Assembly (NCBI GenBank): GCA_965222205.1
Contig: OZ244932.1
Coordinates: 3,472,001-3,536,000 of the forward strand
From: RHLJ01 sp965222205
GTDB taxonomy: Bacteria; Bacteroidota; Rhodothermia; Balneolales; Balneolaceae
Reading direction: 5' to 3'
Length of the DNA stretch: 64,000 nt
Every line of letters starts with the position of its first letter. Position 1 is the stretch's first letter. Below are positions 62,891 through 64,000 of the stretch, in pieces. Position numbers and translations under genes: made by a program. The notes beneath the pieces were generated by a model, which made no database searches, was not told the DNA's origin, and was given only the letters and a program-made list of their open reading frames with translations.

Positions 62891-63050
62891 GTGCAAGCGT
62901 CCGCTTGTGCAGGAAAGGCCCAACTAGCGCAAGCATCCGCTTGTGCGGTGAGGCAACAAAAACTTTTTAATACAAAAGGCATGAGGTTTCGATCTTGTGC
63001 CTTTTTTGTTTGTTGTAATTACATTGCAAGGTACAAGCGGACGCTTGCAC
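62891..63050. repeat. three REP-like CAAGCG-TC-CGCTTG palindromes
   Basis: Copies at 62891-62911 (GTGCAAGCGTCCGCTTGTGCA), 62927-62947 (one internal change) and, inverted, 63032-63050. Each is a near-perfect short hairpin. They surround the terminator between the second and third RHS modules. A 60-residue ORF over them is not credible. Confidence 0.75.
62974..63007 (+). terminator. terminator closing the second toxin/immunity unit
   Basis: AAAAGGCATGAG-GTTTCGAT-CTTGTGCCTTTTTT; stem of eight pairs including two G-U pairs, loop identical to the terminator at 61222. Lies 87 nt after the second immunity gene. Confidence 0.75.
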
Positions 63051-64000
63051 CAGTGGGGAAAACTTTTATGTGACCTATGATGCCAACGGCAACATGATCA
63101 GTAACGAGTTGAACGGTCTCGAAAGCGCCCGCTACGATTCCCGCAACCTGCCCTACACCATCGAAGGAACCAGTATGATTTACTACACCTACGATGCGGA
63201 TGGACAAAGAGTCTCCAAAAAAGAAGGAAGTACCACCACCTCCTACATTCGTGGAGCAGATGGACAAACGGTAGCCGTATATGAAAATGGCTCCATTGAC
63301 AAATGGAACATTCTTTCCGGTGGAGATGTGGTAGGAACGGTTACTTCCGGTGGAAGCAAAGAGTACTTTCTAAAAGATCACTTAGGCTCTACGAGAACGG
63401 TTGTAAACACCTCCGGTACAGCAGTGGCTTATTTTGATTTCTACCCGTATGGAAAACTCATGCCCGGCAGGTACACCACCAGCAACGACGACCGCAACAA
63501 ATTCACCGGTCACGAGCTGGATGAAGAAGCCGGCCTCGATCTTTCCTATGCAGGAGCACGTTACCTGGATTCGGAAATTGGTACTTGGTTGAGTATTGAT
63601 CCGATGGCGGATTCATACCCCGGTTGGAGTCCCTATAATTATACCACGGGAAATCCTGTAAATCTCGTTGATCCTACGGGGATGGCACCTCAAACAAAGT
63701 ATTTCATTGATGGAGAGCTAGTGTATGATGATGGTCAAGATAATGGGGTAGAAGTTTATACTACTCAATCCGTAATAGATGATTATACTTCAGATGGAGA
63801 AACAGATTGGGATGGAGTGAGAAATGATAAAAGAAGTAATTTTGAAATTACTGATCGCGCTAAATATTATGCTTGGGAGTCAGAAATAACAAATGCTCTA
63901 TTTGATTTAGGATATCATAAAGTCGGTTGGAATAATAGAGCAACTATTACTACACTGGTGAGTGTGGATGAATTTGAAAGAGATTTTTGGGTTAATGCGA
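63019..64000 (+). pseudogene. second 5'-truncated RHS core with a new tip, cut by the window end
   Basis: Open frame from 63019 after a stop, RHS-like from about 63070 (YDANGNMISNELNGLES) to the window end without a break. The core DADGQRVSKKEGS to NLVDPTGM (63193-63684) has the same length, 492 bp, as the core of the module at 61311-61802 and near-identical protein sequence. After DPTGM the sequence diverges completely (APQTKYFIDGELVYDDGQD...), a third tip of which about 105 residues are visible. An intact start with Shine-Dalgarno is not seen, so it is probably another silent rhs-CT cassette. Confidence 0.82.

Noticed and set aside
62891..63073. 60-residue plus-strand ORF rich in Ala/Cys between the RHS modules
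   Set aside because: It is made of two palindromic repeat copies and the terminator and has no protein-like pattern.
1..64000. CRISPR arrays, tRNA or rRNA genes, transposases
   Set aside because: No regular direct repeats with spacers, no cloverleaf-like intergenic sequence and no transposase-like reading frame were found by eye.

Overview
The window looks like a chromosome segment of a marine-type FCB-group bacterium (Bacteroidota in the broad sense; Balneolota is my best guess from overall gene style, at moderate confidence). Supporting signs are a Bat aerotolerance block, BshA (bacillithiol synthesis), a DUF4293 protein, a TonB-dependent receptor with an N-terminal carboxypeptidase-like domain, SLBB/Wzz polysaccharide export genes, RHS proteins of the Bacteroidota type, and many starts with only weak Shine-Dalgarno sequences. 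Coding density is high. I saw no rRNA, tRNA, CRISPR array or insertion-sequence transposase.

Layout. 0-2.3 kb: the 3' end of a Cys/Met-metabolism PLP enzyme, then a two-gene accessory unit on the minus strand (TcmP plus its three-Cys DUF5131/Gp37-like partner). 2.6-10 kb: a two-lipoyl E2 acyltransferase, panC-panD, and an exporter operon of HlyD/MacA-like adaptor, MacB-like permease and TolC. 10-11.4 kb: an AT-rich lipoprotein gene and a RelB/RelE-like toxin-antitoxin pair, both next to inverted repeats. 11.4-17.2 kb (minus): yebC, two TPR BatC-like genes, batD, batE and an M20 dipeptidase. 17.5-23 kb: bshA, a repeat-rich spacer, sucC, wecB, pyrR-pyrB.

23-35 kb is a surface-polysaccharide locus: four glycosyltransferases, two methyltransferase-like proteins, a Wzx-type flippase, an O-antigen ligase/polymerase, a Wzz-type chain-length protein and a Wza-type SLBB export protein. 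35-43 kb holds an EamA transporter and a TetR-TolC-adaptor-RND permease efflux operon. 43-52.5 kb holds a GlsB/YeaQ membrane protein, a SPOR lipoprotein, a STAS/RsbW-like kinase/SpoIIE phosphatase partner-switching set, MltF, a TonB receptor, a second EamA transporter and a DUF4293 protein.

52.5-64 kb is the most unusual region. A long leader with an intrinsic terminator precedes a small acidic protein, an M15-type peptidoglycan peptidase, a small protein with hydrophobic stretches, and a secreted 2257-residue RHS protein with a variable C-terminus. A small membrane protein overlaps the RHS stop codon and is the likely immunity protein. Two 5'-truncated rhs-core plus variable-tip modules follow. 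The first of these also has an overlapping immunity-type gene, and a near-identical terminator closes each toxin/immunity unit. The region reads as a polymorphic-toxin array with an attached cell-wall hydrolase, possibly a release device. That functional reading is inference.
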